64,000 nucleotides of DNA from Sulfitobacter noctilucicola (GCF_000622385.1 NZ_JASD01000008.1:1054001-1118000), one strand, 5' to 3'; counted from the first letter of the stretch, positions 20,030 to 30,294 are shown. Numbers and translations are program-made. Notes: generated by a model from the sequence alone, not told the origin.

Positions 20030-20093
20030 CAAGGATGCTCTCGTCTGTTGCGCTTAAGCTCTTGTGCATACCATGGGTTAGAGCCGTTTCAAG

Positions 20094-20945
20094 CTATCTT
20101 TGGCATTGACGGCAATAGAAAGAGGAACGCCCCGATTGCACGATCCGCTGGATGGGTGCACCGCAATCGGGGTTGCGGCAGCTCTCTCCTTCGCGGCCGT
20201 ATACATCGAAACTATGCTGGAAATAGCCAAGCTCTCCGTCCGCCTGGCGAAAGTCGCGCAAGGATGAACCACCTGCTTTGATCGCCTCTGACAGCACGTC
20301 GCGGATGATCGGGACAAGGCTTGCTACACGGGTCTTCGCGATGCGGCCTGCTTTGCGGGCGGGATGGATGCCCGCGCGGTAAAGTGCTTCGCAAACATAG
20401 ATATTTCCAAGCCCAGCAACCAGTCGCTGGTCCAGGAGGGCCGATTTTACAGGCGTGTTACGACCCTCGAACGCCGCGATCAAATGCGCTTCGTGGAAAT
20501 CGTTTCCCAGCGGTTCCGGCCCAAGAACGGACAGTAATTTGTGTTGCGATGCGGTGGCGGTTTCCATCAGATCCATCGCCCCAAAGCGGCGCGGATCATT
20601 GAATGTGATGCGTGCGCCGTTATCCATGTGCAGCACTACATGATCGTGTTTTTCAGCCGCCGGATGTTCATGCACAAATTGGCCCAAGGGATCGCCCGAA
20701 ACCAGCATCCGCCCCGACATCCCCAGATGGACAAGCAGTGATTCCCCCGATGCGAGATCCGCAAGGATATACTTGGAGCGGCGTCTGAGTTGCAGCACCT
20801 GCTGGCCTGCAAGGCGTTGCGCCATTTGCGGCGGGAAGGGCCAGCGCAGGTCAGGGCGGTTCACATCGGCGCGCGCAATGACCGCGCCCTGCATGGCCGG
20901 GGCCAGCCCGCGCATCACGGTTTCGACTTCGGGAAGTTCGGGCAT
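20094..20945 (-). CDS. mutM: Formamidopyrimidine-DNA glycosylase
   Basis: A 283-residue bifunctional glycosylase/lyase that removes 8-oxoguanine. It begins with the catalytic [10 protein letters not shown] (Pro2 nucleophile, Glu3) and ends with a complete four-cysteine zinc finger (CRNPDC ... CRQC). Lys in [10 protein letters not shown] is the usual active-site region. An AGGAGAAAGC ribosome site precedes the start. It is divergent from ubiE, a common arrangement in alphaproteobacteria. Confidence 0.96.
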   Translation of the reverse strand: MPELPEVETVMRGLAPAMQGAVIARADVNRPDLRWPFPPQMAQRLAGQQVLQLRRRSKYILADLASGESLLVHLGMSGRMLVSGDPLGQFVHEHPAAEKHDHVVLHMDNGARITFNDPRRFGAMDLMETATASQHKLLSVLGPEPLGNDFHEAHLIAAFEGRNTPVKSALLDQRLVAGLGNIYVCEALYRAGIHPARKAGRIAKTRVASLVPIIRDVLSEAIKAGGSSLRDFRQADGELGYFQHSFDVYGREGESCRNPDCGAPIQRIVQSGRSSFYCRQCQR

Positions 20946-21054
20946 GCTTTCTCCTGCTCGCGCGCCTGCGGCAAATGGCTGTTTGTATCTAAGGCATTGG
21001 CGCTATATCTGCACTTTGACACTATCGGGACCAGCCAGATTTAGGAATGGGGCC

Positions 21055-21798
21055 ATGACAGACAAGACGACGCATTTCGGATCGCAGACCATACCCGAGG
21101 ACGATAAGGCCGGCATGGTCCGCAGCCTGTTCTCTGACGTGGCCAATAAATACGACATCATGAACGATGTGATGAGCGTTGGAATCCACCGCATCTGGAA
21201 AGAGGCGATGATGGATTGGCTGGCACCGCGCCCGGGTCAAACTCTGCTGGACGTGGCAGGCGGTACGGGAGACGTATCGTTCAAGTTCCTCAAACGTGCG
21301 GGCCATGGTCATGCAACGGTGTGCGACCTGACCGAAGGGATGCTAGTTGAGGGCCGCAAGCGTGCTGAAGCGGATGCAATGGCAGATAGCCTTGATTGGG
21401 TCGTGGGTGACGCGATGGCATTGCCGTTCGAGGATAACACTTTTGATGTTTACACAATCAGTTTTGGCATCCGGAACGTCACCCGCCCACAAGAAGCGCT
21501 GAACGAAGCGTACCGCGTTCTGCGCCCCGGTGGCCGCCTGATGGTGCTGGAGTTCAGCCAACTGCCCAACCCGATGATGCAAAAGGCCTATGATCTTTAC
21601 AGCTTTAACGTGATCCCGCGCATGGGACAGGTGATCGCGAATGACCGCGACAGTTATCAGTACCTTGTCGAATCCATCCGTAACTTCCCCGACCAGGAAA
21701 CGTTTCTGGGCATGGTACGGGACGCAGGATTCGAGCAGGCCAAGTACCGCAATATGACGATGGGCATTGCCGCGTTGCACTCCGGTTGGAAGCTCTGA
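21055..21798 (+). CDS. ubiE: Ubiquinone/menaquinone biosynthesis C-methyltransferase
   Basis: A 247-residue SAM-dependent C-methyltransferase of ubiquinone synthesis. Motif I is [15 protein letters not shown]. The family signatures [20 protein letters not shown] and the N-terminal [17 protein letters not shown] are present. The start at 21055 gives the standard N-terminus; the frame continues upstream only as antisense of mutM. ubiB follows three bases later, so the two are one operon. Confidence 0.96.
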   Translation: MTDKTTHFGSQTIPEDDKAGMVRSLFSDVANKYDIMNDVMSVGIHRIWKEAMMDWLAPRPGQTLLDVAGGTGDVSFKFLKRAGHGHATVCDLTEGMLVEGRKRAEADAMADSLDWVVGDAMALPFEDNTFDVYTISFGIRNVTRPQEALNEAYRVLRPGGRLMVLEFSQLPNPMMQKAYDLYSFNVIPRMGQVIANDRDSYQYLVESIRNFPDQETFLGMVRDAGFEQAKYRNMTMGIAALHSGWKL

Positions 21799-21801
21799 AC
21801 C

Positions 21802-23334
21802 TTGCGCGGACCTCATAACATATGGCGGCTTATCCGCACCGGTGCCACGCTTGAGCGTGCGGGGGCGATGAATGTCGTGCTCGACGCGTTTGAGGCGACA
21901 CCGACGCTTCGCTTTGTTGCCCGTGCGCTGGGCCTACCGTTCAAATACCTCGGCTACCGTGGTGATCCTACGATGCCGCCTGCGACCCGTGCGCTGACCG
22001 CGCTTGGTCCGGCTTACATCAAGTTCGGTCAGGTACTGTCGACCCGGCCCGATGTGGTTGGTGATGAACTGGCCGTGCAGTTGCGCGTCTTGCAGGACAA
22101 GCTGCCGCCTTTCAGTATCGAAGAAGCCAAAGCCGAAGTGCAGCGTGAGCTTGGCATGCCGGTGGATCAGATATTCTCCGAGTTCAGCGAGCCTGTTGCC
22201 GCTGCTTCTATCGCGCAGGTTCACAAGGCAAAGCTGGTCGAGGGCGGAGACTATGTCGCCGTTAAGGTGCTGCGTCCCGGAATTGAGAAAGCGTTCCGTA
22301 AGGATGTCGACGCATTCTACCTCGCCGCCCGTATGGTTGAGATCTTTTCGCCCGGATCGCGGCGTTTGCGGCCCATGGATGTGATCGAACACTTTGACGG
22401 TGTGGTGCGTGGAGAGCTGGACTTGCGGCTCGAATCCTCTGCCGCGTCAGAATTTGCCGCCAACACTAAGAATGACGAAGGGTTCCAACTGCCCGCAATC
22501 AAGTGGAACCACTCCTCACGCCGTGTGATGACGCTTGAGTGGGCTGATGGTGTGTCGATGGGCGACAATGATGCCATCGATGCGGCGGGTCACGACCGCG
22601 TCGAACTTAGCAATCGTGTGCTGCAACTTTTCCTCAACCACGCGCTGCGTGACGGGTATTTCCACGCAGATATGCACCAAGGCAACCTCAAGGTCGCACC
22701 CAATGGTGACATCATCGCCTATGACTTCGGAATCATGGGATACATTGATGAATACACCCGCCGTGTTTATGCCGAGATTCTGTACGGGTTCATCCGCAAA
22801 GATTACAAGCGCGTAGCCAAGGTGCATTTCGAAGCCGGATATGTACCTGCCGACAAGGATGTCGATGAATTTGCCCGCGCCTTGCGCGCCGTAGGCGAGC
22901 CGATTTTTGGCATGGACGCGACCCGTATCTCTATGGCACGGCTGTTGGCCTATCTCTTTGAAGTAACCGAACGTTTCGGGATGGAAACGCGCACCGAACT
23001 TATCCTGTTGCAACGCACTATGGTCGTTGTGGAAGGGGTCGCACGCTCGCTCAATCCGCATATGAACATCTGGGAAGTCGCCAGCCCGATTGTGACCAAC
23101 TACATCACCAAATCCATTGGACCACGGGCTGTTATTTCTGATCTGACAAGCACCGCGATGGTGCTAGCCCGCTTTGGTCCGCGCCTGCCGGGGCTGGTTG
23201 AGGACGCCTTGATGCGTCAGACAAACCCGCCCCACGTGGACCGCCGCCCACGCAAACGCTGGTTTGTGTTAACGGCGATTGCGGGGGCTGTTGGCGGGGC
23301 GGGCATCATTGCCCTGATAGACGCGATTTTCTAG
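21802..23334 (+). CDS. ubiB: UbiB family protein kinase-like factor for ubiquinone synthesis
   Basis: A 510-residue atypical kinase/ATPase of the ABC1/ADCK family needed for ubiquinone assembly. It shows the KxGQ-type motif (AYIKFGQVLSTRPD), the A-rich loop (VAAASIAQVHKAKL), the catalytic lysine segment VAVKVLRPGI and the metal-binding YDFGIMG. A C-terminal membrane segment (WFVLTAIAGAVGGAGIIALI) follows. The start is a TTG directly after ubiE; no better ATG precedes it. Confidence 0.93.
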   Translation: MRGPHNIWRLIRTGATLERAGAMNVVLDAFEATPTLRFVARALGLPFKYLGYRGDPTMPPATRALTALGPAYIKFGQVLSTRPDVVGDELAVQLRVLQDKLPPFSIEEAKAEVQRELGMPVDQIFSEFSEPVAAASIAQVHKAKLVEGGDYVAVKVLRPGIEKAFRKDVDAFYLAARMVEIFSPGSRRLRPMDVIEHFDGVVRGELDLRLESSAASEFAANTKNDEGFQLPAIKWNHSSRRVMTLEWADGVSMGDNDAIDAAGHDRVELSNRVLQLFLNHALRDGYFHADMHQGNLKVAPNGDIIAYDFGIMGYIDEYTRRVYAEILYGFIRKDYKRVAKVHFEAGYVPADKDVDEFARALRAVGEPIFGMDATRISMARLLAYLFEVTERFGMETRTELILLQRTMVVVEGVARSLNPHMNIWEVASPIVTNYITKSIGPRAVISDLTSTAMVLARFGPRLPGLVEDALMRQTNPPHVDRRPRKRWFVLTAIAGAVGGAGIIALIDAIF

Positions 23335-23335
23335 C

Positions 23336-24517
23336 TCAAGCGAAACGTTCAATCGCCAGCGCAATTCCTTGACCGCCACCGATGCACATGGTGATCAACG
23401 CCCGCTTGCCTTGAATGCGCTCCAGTTCATAAAGCGCTTTGACGGTGATGATCGCACCTGTCGCGCCGACGGGGTGACCCAAGGCAATCGCACCACCGTT
23501 GGGGTTCACTTTGGCGGGATCAAATCCGAGGTTCTTTGACACGGCCAATGCCTGCGACGCGAAGGCTTCGTTGCTTTCGATGACGTCAAAGTCGGCAGCA
23601 GACATTCCAATGCGCGCCAGCAGCTTTTCCACCGCTGGTACCGGACCGATACCCATGACCTCGGGCCGGACACCCGCATGGGCATATCCCAGAATACGCG
23701 CGCGCGGTGTCAAGCCGGCCTTTTCCGCTGCTTCAGCCGTAGCTAGTACCACTGCTGCCGCGCCATCGTTGATACCACTTGCATTGCCTGCAGTGACGCT
23801 GCCGTCTTTTTGGAACACAGCACGCAGGCCATTCAGCGCATCAAGCGTTGTGGCCTTGGGGTGTTCATCGACCTCGAACGGAACCATGTCGCGTTTCACG
23901 CGCACTTCGACCGGCGTGATCTGCTCTTTGAAAAACCCTGCATCAATGGCAGCCGCCGCACGGCGCTGGCTTTCCAATGCAAAGGCATCCTGATCCGCAC
24001 GGCTGATCTGATGTTCGGCCGCCACGTTTTCAGCAGTCACCCCCATGTGACCCGTCCCGAAGGGACAGTTCAGCGTGCCAAGCATCATATCTATGGTTTT
24101 GACATCGCCCATCTTCTGACCCCACCGCGCATCTTGCAGCACATACGGAGAACGCGACATATTCTCGGCACCGCCTGCCAGTGCGAAATCTGCATCGCCC
24201 AGCATTAGCGATTGCGTGGCTGACACGATCGCCTGCACACCGGACCCACACAGACGGTTCACGTTCATTGCAGGCACGGTATCCGGTACACCCGCCTGCA
24301 TCGCGGCGACGCGTGACAAATACATGTCGCGCGGTTCGGTGTTAATCACATGCCCGAACGCGACATGCCCGATCTGTGCGCCTTCAACGCCTGCTCGCTC
24401 CAGCGCACCTTTGGCAGCAGCGGTTCCCAGATCAATAGGGGTGGTCCCTGCCAAAGACCCCCCAAAGGTTCCGATTGCCGTGCGTGCACCGCCCAGAATG
24501 ACAATCTCTTTTTCCAT
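23336..24517 (-). CDS. Acetyl-CoA C-acyltransferase (thiolase)
   Basis: A 393-residue thiolase that condenses or cleaves acyl-CoA. The acyl-accepting Cys is in NRLCGSGVQA, the His in ALGHPVGATGA, and the second catalytic Cys in MCIGGGQG. The start at 24517 (MEKEIVILGGARTAIG) is the usual thiolase N-terminus. It may serve beta-oxidation or polyhydroxyalkanoate synthesis; the neighbours do not decide. It is convergent with ubiB, one base apart. Confidence 0.93.
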   Translation of the reverse strand: MEKEIVILGGARTAIGTFGGSLAGTTPIDLGTAAAKGALERAGVEGAQIGHVAFGHVINTEPRDMYLSRVAAMQAGVPDTVPAMNVNRLCGSGVQAIVSATQSLMLGDADFALAGGAENMSRSPYVLQDARWGQKMGDVKTIDMMLGTLNCPFGTGHMGVTAENVAAEHQISRADQDAFALESQRRAAAAIDAGFFKEQITPVEVRVKRDMVPFEVDEHPKATTLDALNGLRAVFQKDGSVTAGNASGINDGAAAVVLATAEAAEKAGLTPRARILGYAHAGVRPEVMGIGPVPAVEKLLARIGMSAADFDVIESNEAFASQALAVSKNLGFDPAKVNPNGGAIALGHPVGATGAIITVKALYELERIQGKRALITMCIGGGQGIALAIERFA

Positions 24518-24627
24518 AGTCTGTACTCCTGATCTTTTGGCCACAGTATGCGCCTTGCGCTTCACAGTGTCACCCGCACAAGGCTGAGAAATATTTGAAC
24601 AAACGGGACGTTGCTGCGTTGGTATGC

Positions 24628-25629
24628 ATGTTGAAAAATGCGCTTCACAAAACTGTCTGGTCCGTTGAGAAAATTTTTGACCGTATACGTGGTCAACGGG
24701 ACAAACGCCGGATCATCGAACCCTATGCGGGATACGCCACTCCAACCAATCTCATTGTACGGGGGCGGGTTCTTACGTCTTTGAGGCGGGGAAACCCTAA
24801 ACCGGATCAATCACGATGGACCAATTTCAAGCAGATGTTGGCGCTGTTTCTCACCGATGAGGTCGGGGATGTCGAGGTGAGCGCGCGCGGTGTTACCGCG
24901 CGGACAGATGACGAGGGGTACTTCACGCTGCCATTGCCCCGCGAAGGTAATCACGGCTGGGTGGACGTTGGCGTGCGCATTGCGGGGGATGAGGCGACAG
25001 CTACCTGTCCGGTCCTCATTCCGCAGCCTACCGCACAGTTCGTGATCGTATCCGACATCGACGATACGATGCTACAAACGGGTGCCTATTCATTGGCCAA
25101 GAACCTCTGGACATCATTGACCGGCAATATCTCGACCCGCCGCGTTTTTGAGGACGCTATCCGGTTTGTAGGGGCTCTCAGTGCTCAGGGGAGAAATCCG
25201 GTTTACTATGTCAGTTCAAGTCCCTGGAATATGTACCATTTCCTCAGCTCGATTTTTGATCGGTCCGGGTTGGTGAAGGGGCCCAAATTTCTACGTGACC
25301 TTGGTATCAGCAAGACACAGTTCATTACGGGCACCCACGGGGACCACAAAGGGGCAAGCATCGATGCCTTGCTCGCGGCGAACCCTGAATTGCCGCATGT
25401 GCTTTTGGGCGATACAGGTCAACACGACGCGTTTGTCTACCGCGATGCGATAATACGCCATCCGGGCCGAATTGCCGCTGTCATATTGCGAGAGCCAGGA
25501 CCGGGGCCGGATGAAGAAAGCCTCGCCGCCATGAAAGAGATTGAGAAGACAGGCGTGCTGTTGTTGCATGCCCCGAACTTCGAAGGCTTTGCCCCGCAGG
25601 TCGTGGCACACATTGATGCTCTGGGTTGA
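24628..25629 (+). CDS. App1-like phosphatidate phosphatase (DUF2183) protein
   Basis: About 333 residues. The C-terminal half contains a HAD-type DxDxT motif (IVSDIDDTMLQTGAY) and YYVSSSPWNMYHFLSSIFD, both characteristic of the App1 phosphatase domain; the later GDTGQHDAFVY provides the acidic HAD motif. The family dephosphorylates phosphatidate in yeast; bacterial substrates are unproven. An in-frame TTG at 24595 could be the start, adding 11 residues. It is convergent with the metallophosphatase gene. Confidence 0.8.
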   Translation: MLKNALHKTVWSVEKIFDRIRGQRDKRRIIEPYAGYATPTNLIVRGRVLTSLRRGNPKPDQSRWTNFKQMLALFLTDEVGDVEVSARGVTARTDDEGYFTLPLPREGNHGWVDVGVRIAGDEATATCPVLIPQPTAQFVIVSDIDDTMLQTGAYSLAKNLWTSLTGNISTRRVFEDAIRFVGALSAQGRNPVYYVSSSPWNMYHFLSSIFDRSGLVKGPKFLRDLGISKTQFITGTHGDHKGASIDALLAANPELPHVLLGDTGQHDAFVYRDAIIRHPGRIAAVILREPGPGPDEESLAAMKEIEKTGVLLLHAPNFEGFAPQVVAHIDALG

Positions 25630-25632
25630 AAA

Positions 25633-26364
25633 CTACTCCGGCAAAAGCGGTGCCCGCCCCTCATGGCCAAGCACCCAGCAATCCGCTCCTTCAAACACCG
25701 CCGCAGTAAGCGGCTTTCCGTAACCCGCCCCTGAATCAAGGTTGATCCGATTCCCGTAATGGGTCGCGCGATCAACCGGCGTGTGGCCGTGGACGATCAG
25801 CTTTGGATGGGCTCTGGTATCATCATGGAATTCTTTCCTGATCCAAAGCAGATCTTCTTCGTCCTGTGCGGCCAACGCCACGCCGGGGCGAATGCCTGCA
25901 TGGGCAAAGAACAGCTCGTCCGTTTCAAACGAGAGCACCGCATCCTTCAGGAATTGGACATGGGCATCCGGTACGTTCTTTAATGCCATCTTGTGCACGT
26001 CCAGCTGTCGGCTCTTTTCAGTGAACTTGATGCCATATGACGCGAGCGTGGTGTCACCACCCAACCGCGGGTGCAGCCAATAAAGCTCTACCGGCAAGTA
26101 GGCTTCGTGCTGGGGGTAATCCCGCATAAACCAGTGGAACATGCGATCATGGTTCCCTTGCAGGAAAGTCCAGTTTCGCCCTGCTGCCTGTCCTTCGATC
26201 AGCAGATCCAGAACGCCGCAACTGTTTGGCCCTCGGTCGGTGTAGTCGCCTAGGAACACGACTTTGGCATCATCGCCACCGTCCGCCTTGATCAGGTCGA
26301 GTACGCGGTGAAGCTCAGCAAGCTGGCCGTGAATGTCGCCAATGGTATAGATCGGTGCAGTCAT
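25633..26364 (-). CDS. Metallophosphoesterase (serine/threonine phosphatase 1-like)
   Basis: A 243-residue calcineurin-type phosphoesterase with all metal and phosphate motifs in order: IGDIHGQ, FLGDYTDRGPNS, LQGNHD, and HGHTPV near the end. This is the PrpA/PrpE/ApaH-like group, acting on phosphoproteins or dinucleoside polyphosphates. It lies downstream of serA behind a hairpin, so it may be transcribed separately or by read-through. Confidence 0.88.
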   Translation of the reverse strand: MTAPIYTIGDIHGQLAELHRVLDLIKADGGDDAKVVFLGDYTDRGPNSCGVLDLLIEGQAAGRNWTFLQGNHDRMFHWFMRDYPQHEAYLPVELYWLHPRLGGDTTLASYGIKFTEKSRQLDVHKMALKNVPDAHVQFLKDAVLSFETDELFFAHAGIRPGVALAAQDEEDLLWIRKEFHDDTRAHPKLIVHGHTPVDRATHYGNRINLDSGAGYGKPLTAAVFEGADCWVLGHEGRAPLLPE

Positions 26365-26386
26365 TACATGTCCTTAGAAACAGAGT

Positions 26387-26412
26387 GGCCCGCCTTGATA
26401 CCAAGACGGGCC
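26387..26412 (-). terminator. Stem-loop after serA
   Basis: GGCCCGCCTTG (26387-26397) pairs with CAAGACGGGCC (26402-26412) with one mismatch around ATAC. The downstream minus-strand sequence is only moderately T-rich (ACTCTGTTTCT). It separates serA from the metallophosphatase. Confidence 0.6.
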
Positions 26413-26438
26413 GTTCCGGTTTAACAGTGTGTCGCTTT

Positions 26439-28034
26439 TCAGGCCACGTCGAATTGAAGTGGTTTGATCTGTCTGAACATGCCTGTTGCGGCCAGCTTGT
26501 CGATGACCGGTGCAGGCACCTGTTCATCAACATAAAGCAGCGCAATCGCCTCGCCCTTTGCCTCGGACCGGCCAAGGGTAAAGTTTGCGATGTTCACGCC
26601 GTTTTCGCCCATGGTCTGACCCAAGGTCCCGATGATGCCCGGCACGTCCTCGTTCGTGGTATAAAGCATATGCGCGCCGATTTCGGCGTCGACCTGAATA
26701 CCTTTGATCTGGATGAAGCGCGGCTTGCCATCGGAAAATACGGTGCCCGCGACAGAGCGCTCGCGCTTGTCGGTTACAACGGTCACCTTGATGTAGCCGT
26801 CGAATACGCCGGATTTGTCCTGATTGGTTGTGCTGATCTGAATGCCCTTTTCACGGGCAACCACGGGGGCGCTGACCATGTTCACATCCGGGTTGGCTCG
26901 TTTCATGATGCCTGCAACAACGCCACAGTTCAGTGCCTCAAGGTTCATTCCGGATACTGTACCATCATAAAGGATGTTGATCGCCTTGATCGGTTCATCC
27001 GTCATTTGGCCGATAAAGGCACCCAAGTGTCCGGCTAGGTTGATCCAGGGGGTCATGACCTTTGCTTCTTCCGCGGTGACGGACGGCATGTTCAACGCGT
27101 TGCTGACCGCACCTGTAAGCAGATAATCCGACATTTGTTCGGCCACTTGCAGAGCCACGTTTTCCTGCGCCTCGGTTGTCGCAGCACCAAGGTGCGGTGT
27201 GCACACAACGTTCGGCAGGTTGAACAGCGGGTTTTCCTTAGCGGGCTCTTCCTTGAACACGTCAAAGGCCGCGCCCGCAACGTGACCGGACTTCAGCAGA
27301 TCGGCCAGCGCTTCCTCGTCCACCAGACCGCCACGCGCACAGTTGACGATGCGGACGCCTTTTTTCGTTTTCTCAAGGTTTTCGCGGCTCAGGATATTTG
27401 CGGTCTGTTCGGTGAACGGAACGTGCAGGGTAATGAAATCGGCACGTGTCAGCAGTTCGTCCAGCTCAACCTTTTCAACGCCCATTTTCTTGGCCTTTTC
27501 CTCACCAAGGAAGGGGTCATAGGCCACAACCTTCATCTTGAGGCCGCGCGCGCGGTCACAAACGATACCGCCGATGTTGCCTGCACCGATCACGCCCAGC
27601 GTCTTGCCTGTCAACTCGACACCCATGAACTTGGATTTTTCCCATTTGCCGGCATGCGTTGAGGCGCTGGCTTCGGGGATCTGGCGTGCAACGGCAAACA
27701 TCATCGCGATGGCGTGCTCGGCGGTGGTGATCATGTTACCGAAAGGCGTGTTCATCACGATCACACCCTTTTTGGAGGACGCGTCTTTGTCGATGTTGTC
27801 CGTCCCGATCCCTGCGCGGCCAATCACCTTGAGGTTTGGCGCATTGGCGAGGATCTTTTCAGTGACCTTGGTCGCGGAGCGGATGGCAAGGCCGTCGTAG
27901 TTGCCGATGACTTCGGCCAGCTTGTCCTTGTCTTTGCCAAGGTCCGGCTGGAAATCGACGTCGATGCCGCGGTCACGGAAAATCTGAACAGCTGCTTCGC
28001 TGAGGCTGTCGGAGATGAGTACTTTGGGGGCCAT
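26439..28034 (-). CDS. serA: D-3-phosphoglycerate dehydrogenase
   Basis: A 531-residue long-form SerA, the first step of serine synthesis (3-phosphoglycerate to 3-phosphohydroxypyruvate, NAD). Visible are the NAD fold (LGVIGAGNIGGIVCDRARG), catalytic Arg in NCARGGLVDEEAL, Glu/His region with VCTPHLGAATTEAQ, an intervening ASB domain, and a C-terminal ACT domain (LYTTNEDVPGIIGTLGQTMG) that binds serine in feedback control. It follows serC on the same strand and the two are probably one operon. Confidence 0.96.
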   Translation of the reverse strand: MAPKVLISDSLSEAAVQIFRDRGIDVDFQPDLGKDKDKLAEVIGNYDGLAIRSATKVTEKILANAPNLKVIGRAGIGTDNIDKDASSKKGVIVMNTPFGNMITTAEHAIAMMFAVARQIPEASASTHAGKWEKSKFMGVELTGKTLGVIGAGNIGGIVCDRARGLKMKVVAYDPFLGEEKAKKMGVEKVELDELLTRADFITLHVPFTEQTANILSRENLEKTKKGVRIVNCARGGLVDEEALADLLKSGHVAGAAFDVFKEEPAKENPLFNLPNVVCTPHLGAATTEAQENVALQVAEQMSDYLLTGAVSNALNMPSVTAEEAKVMTPWINLAGHLGAFIGQMTDEPIKAINILYDGTVSGMNLEALNCGVVAGIMKRANPDVNMVSAPVVAREKGIQISTTNQDKSGVFDGYIKVTVVTDKRERSVAGTVFSDGKPRFIQIKGIQVDAEIGAHMLYTTNEDVPGIIGTLGQTMGENGVNIANFTLGRSEAKGEAIALLYVDEQVPAPVIDKLAATGMFRQIKPLQFDVA

Positions 28035-28063
28035 GATGTTGGTCCTTTAATCAAATAGGGGGT

Positions 28064-28116
28064 GGCGGGGTGAACCCCGCCCTACGGAATATGGGGAAGG
28101 CGGGAATGCTCCCGCC
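28064..28116. repeat. Two GC-rich hairpins between serC and serA
   Basis: GGCGGGG-TGAA-CCCCGCC (28064-28081) and GGCGGGA-ATGC-TCCCGCC (28099-28116). Both are perfect 7-bp stems with 4-base loops. Neither has a T-tract, so they look like a REP-type pair or mRNA-processing element rather than a terminator. Confidence 0.55.
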
Positions 28117-28121
28117 TGCGA

Positions 28122-29261
28122 TCAGGCGTCGATTTCGGCGTTGAACGCCCAGTCCAGCCACGGCAGCATCGCTGCGATGTCGGAGGTTTCAACCGTGCCG
28201 CCACACCAGATGCGCAGTCCCGGAGGGGCATCACGGTAGGCGCCGATGTCAAGCGCGACGTTCTCATCTGCCAGACGTTTTGCAACTGCCTTGGCGAATG
28301 CCGCACCATCAGTGATGCGGTCGTCATTGAACTTGAGGCACACAGAGGTGTTCGACCGCGTTGCCGGATCAGCAGCGAGGAATTCGATCCAATCGTGCTG
28401 TTCGACAAAATCGGCAATCGCCTGTGCATTTGCATCCGCGCGGGAGATCAGCCCTTTCAGGCCACCTACGGATTTGGCCCATTTCAGCGCTTGCAGGTAA
28501 TCCTCAACGCACAACATCGAAGGAGTGTTGATCGTCTCACCCTTGAAGATGCCCTCAATCAACTTGCCGCCTTTGGTTAGGCGAAAAATCTTGGGCAGTG
28601 GCCATGCTGGTGTATAGTTTTCCAGCCGCTCGACTGCACGTGGGCTGAGGATCAACATGCCGTGGGCCGCTTCGCCGCCCAGAACTTTCTGCCAGGAGAA
28701 AGTCGTCACATCGAGCTTGTCCCAGGGCAAATCCATAGCAAATGCAGCAGAAGTTGCATCGCAAAGGGTTAGACCGGCACGGTCGGCAGGGATTGCGTCA
28801 CCGTTTGCCATGCGCACGCCGGATGTCGTGCCGTTCCATGTAAAACAAACGTCATTGTCATAATTCAGGGTCGTCATATCGACGATCTCGCCATAATCGG
28901 CGGTGTGCGTGGTCGCCTCAATCTTCAGCTGTTTGACCACGTCTGTGACCCAGCCTGCGCCGAATGATTCCCACGCGACCATCTCGGCAGGGCGTTCACC
29001 AAGCATGGACCACATGGCCATCTCGAACGCGCCGGTGTCGGATGCAGGTACGATTCCGATCTTGTAGTCGGCCGGAACACCCAGAATCTCGCGGGTGGTC
29101 TCGATCGCCTCAAGCAATTTGGATTTGCCTTCGGCCGCACGGTGACTGCGACCCAAAGGCGCGTCCGCGAGGTTCTGCAAATCGAATACGGGGGGTTTGG
29201 CACAGGGGCCTGATGAAAAACGCGGATTGGCCGGCCGCGTTGCCGGTAGTTGAGTAGCCAT
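28122..29261 (-). CDS. serC: Phosphoserine aminotransferase
   Basis: A 379-residue PLP aminotransferase, the second step of serine synthesis. It is the alphaproteobacterial type beginning [12 protein letters not shown], with the PLP lysine in [16 protein letters not shown]. The start at 29261 follows an AGAGGA ribosome site; the frame extends to 29345 but that part covers the predicted regulatory leader. serA lies 87 bases downstream and serB is divergent. Confidence 0.95.
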   Translation of the reverse strand: MATQLPATRPANPRFSSGPCAKPPVFDLQNLADAPLGRSHRAAEGKSKLLEAIETTREILGVPADYKIGIVPASDTGAFEMAMWSMLGERPAEMVAWESFGAGWVTDVVKQLKIEATTHTADYGEIVDMTTLNYDNDVCFTWNGTTSGVRMANGDAIPADRAGLTLCDATSAAFAMDLPWDKLDVTTFSWQKVLGGEAAHGMLILSPRAVERLENYTPAWPLPKIFRLTKGGKLIEGIFKGETINTPSMLCVEDYLQALKWAKSVGGLKGLISRADANAQAIADFVEQHDWIEFLAADPATRSNTSVCLKFNDDRITDGAAFAKAVAKRLADENVALDIGAYRDAPPGLRIWCGGTVETSDIAAMLPWLDWAFNAEIDA

Positions 29262-29280
29262 TGATGCTATCCTCTCAGAT

Positions 29281-29320
29281 ATGCGCCCTTCGTTGGGGAA
29301 GGGTGTCCCACGGATGCGTC
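29281..29320 (-). promoter_or_regulatory. Candidate serC RNA motif in the serC leader
   Basis: On the minus strand a perfect hairpin CCCTTC-CCCAAC-GAAGGG (29286-29303) sits within GACGCATCC-GTGGGACA, 20-60 bases upstream of the serC start. A conserved RNA element upstream of serC, the serC motif, is described in alphaproteobacteria. Position, gene and hairpin fit, but I matched it from memory, not by covariance search. Confidence 0.6.
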
Positions 29321-29418
29321 TAAAGGGCCGCGCGGGCTGGCACAATCGCTAAAAGGGGTCTAGACCGCCGCCCTATCGCATTTTAACGACATTAATGGCG
29401 CGGATCGGAAACTTACCC

Positions 29419-30294
29419 ATGTTCACAGTTATATTGCTCAGTTCTCCTTCACAGCCCGCGTTGGAAGGTGCTCTGGTCGAAAGCTTGCGTAATGCATGGG
29501 GTGGGCGCCATGCTGTTTGGCTGGCATCCGATGAAGCGGCTGAATTCGAGGTGGCGCAAAAGCCCGATAACCTTTGGGAGGTTTGGGAGAACTGCCAGGC
29601 AATGGGCGTTGACCTGATTGTGGTGCCCAGCGCAACCCGACGCAAAAAGATGCTGCTGGCCGATATGGACAGCACGATGATCGAACAGGAATGCATCGAC
29701 GAATTGGCAGACGAAGCTGGTGTTGGTACGCGCGTCAAGGACATCACAGCGCGTGCGATGAACGGTGAGCTGGATTTTGACGGGGCACTGCGCGAACGTG
29801 TCGGTCTATTGAAAGGATTGGATGCGAGCATCATCAGCAAAGTGCTGGCGGAACGGATCACCTTCATGCCGGGGGGCAAGGCATTGCTGGCTACGATGAA
29901 GGCGCAGGGCGGTTACGCGGCTTTGGTCTCAGGTGGGTTTACCGCCTTTACCGCACGCGTGGCGGCAGAGCTGGGGTTTGATGAGAACCGCGCCAATACA
30001 CTCATCATCGAAGATGATAAACTGACAGGTGAGGTGGGGATGCCCATCCTTGGCAAACAGGCCAAAGTTGACGCGCTGGAGCAGATCACCGTCCGGCTTG
30101 GCCTCACCGAAGAGGATGTCATTGCCGTAGGGGACGGAGCGAATGATTTAGGCATGTTGCACCGCGCGGGGTTGGGCGTGGCGCTACATGCCAAACCCTC
30201 CGTCGCGGCAGAGTGCGACGTGAGGGTGAACTTTGGTGACCTTACGGCGCTCTTGTACGTGCAGGGTTACAGCAAAGCTGATTTTGCCGGCTGA
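29419..30294 (+). CDS. serB: Phosphoserine phosphatase
   Basis: A 291-residue HAD phosphatase, the last step of serine synthesis. The nucleophile motif is LLADMDSTMIEQECIDELAD, followed by SGGF (motif II) and VIAVGDGANDLGML (motif IV). A short N-terminal ACT-like region precedes the HAD domain. The ATG at 29419 (MFTVILLSS) is preferred over the one at 29395. It is divergent from serC, so the 158-base gap carries both promoters. Confidence 0.94.
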   Translation: MFTVILLSSPSQPALEGALVESLRNAWGGRHAVWLASDEAAEFEVAQKPDNLWEVWENCQAMGVDLIVVPSATRRKKMLLADMDSTMIEQECIDELADEAGVGTRVKDITARAMNGELDFDGALRERVGLLKGLDASIISKVLAERITFMPGGKALLATMKAQGGYAALVSGGFTAFTARVAAELGFDENRANTLIIEDDKLTGEVGMPILGKQAKVDALEQITVRLGLTEEDVIAVGDGANDLGMLHRAGLGVALHAKPSVAAECDVRVNFGDLTALLYVQGYSKADFAG

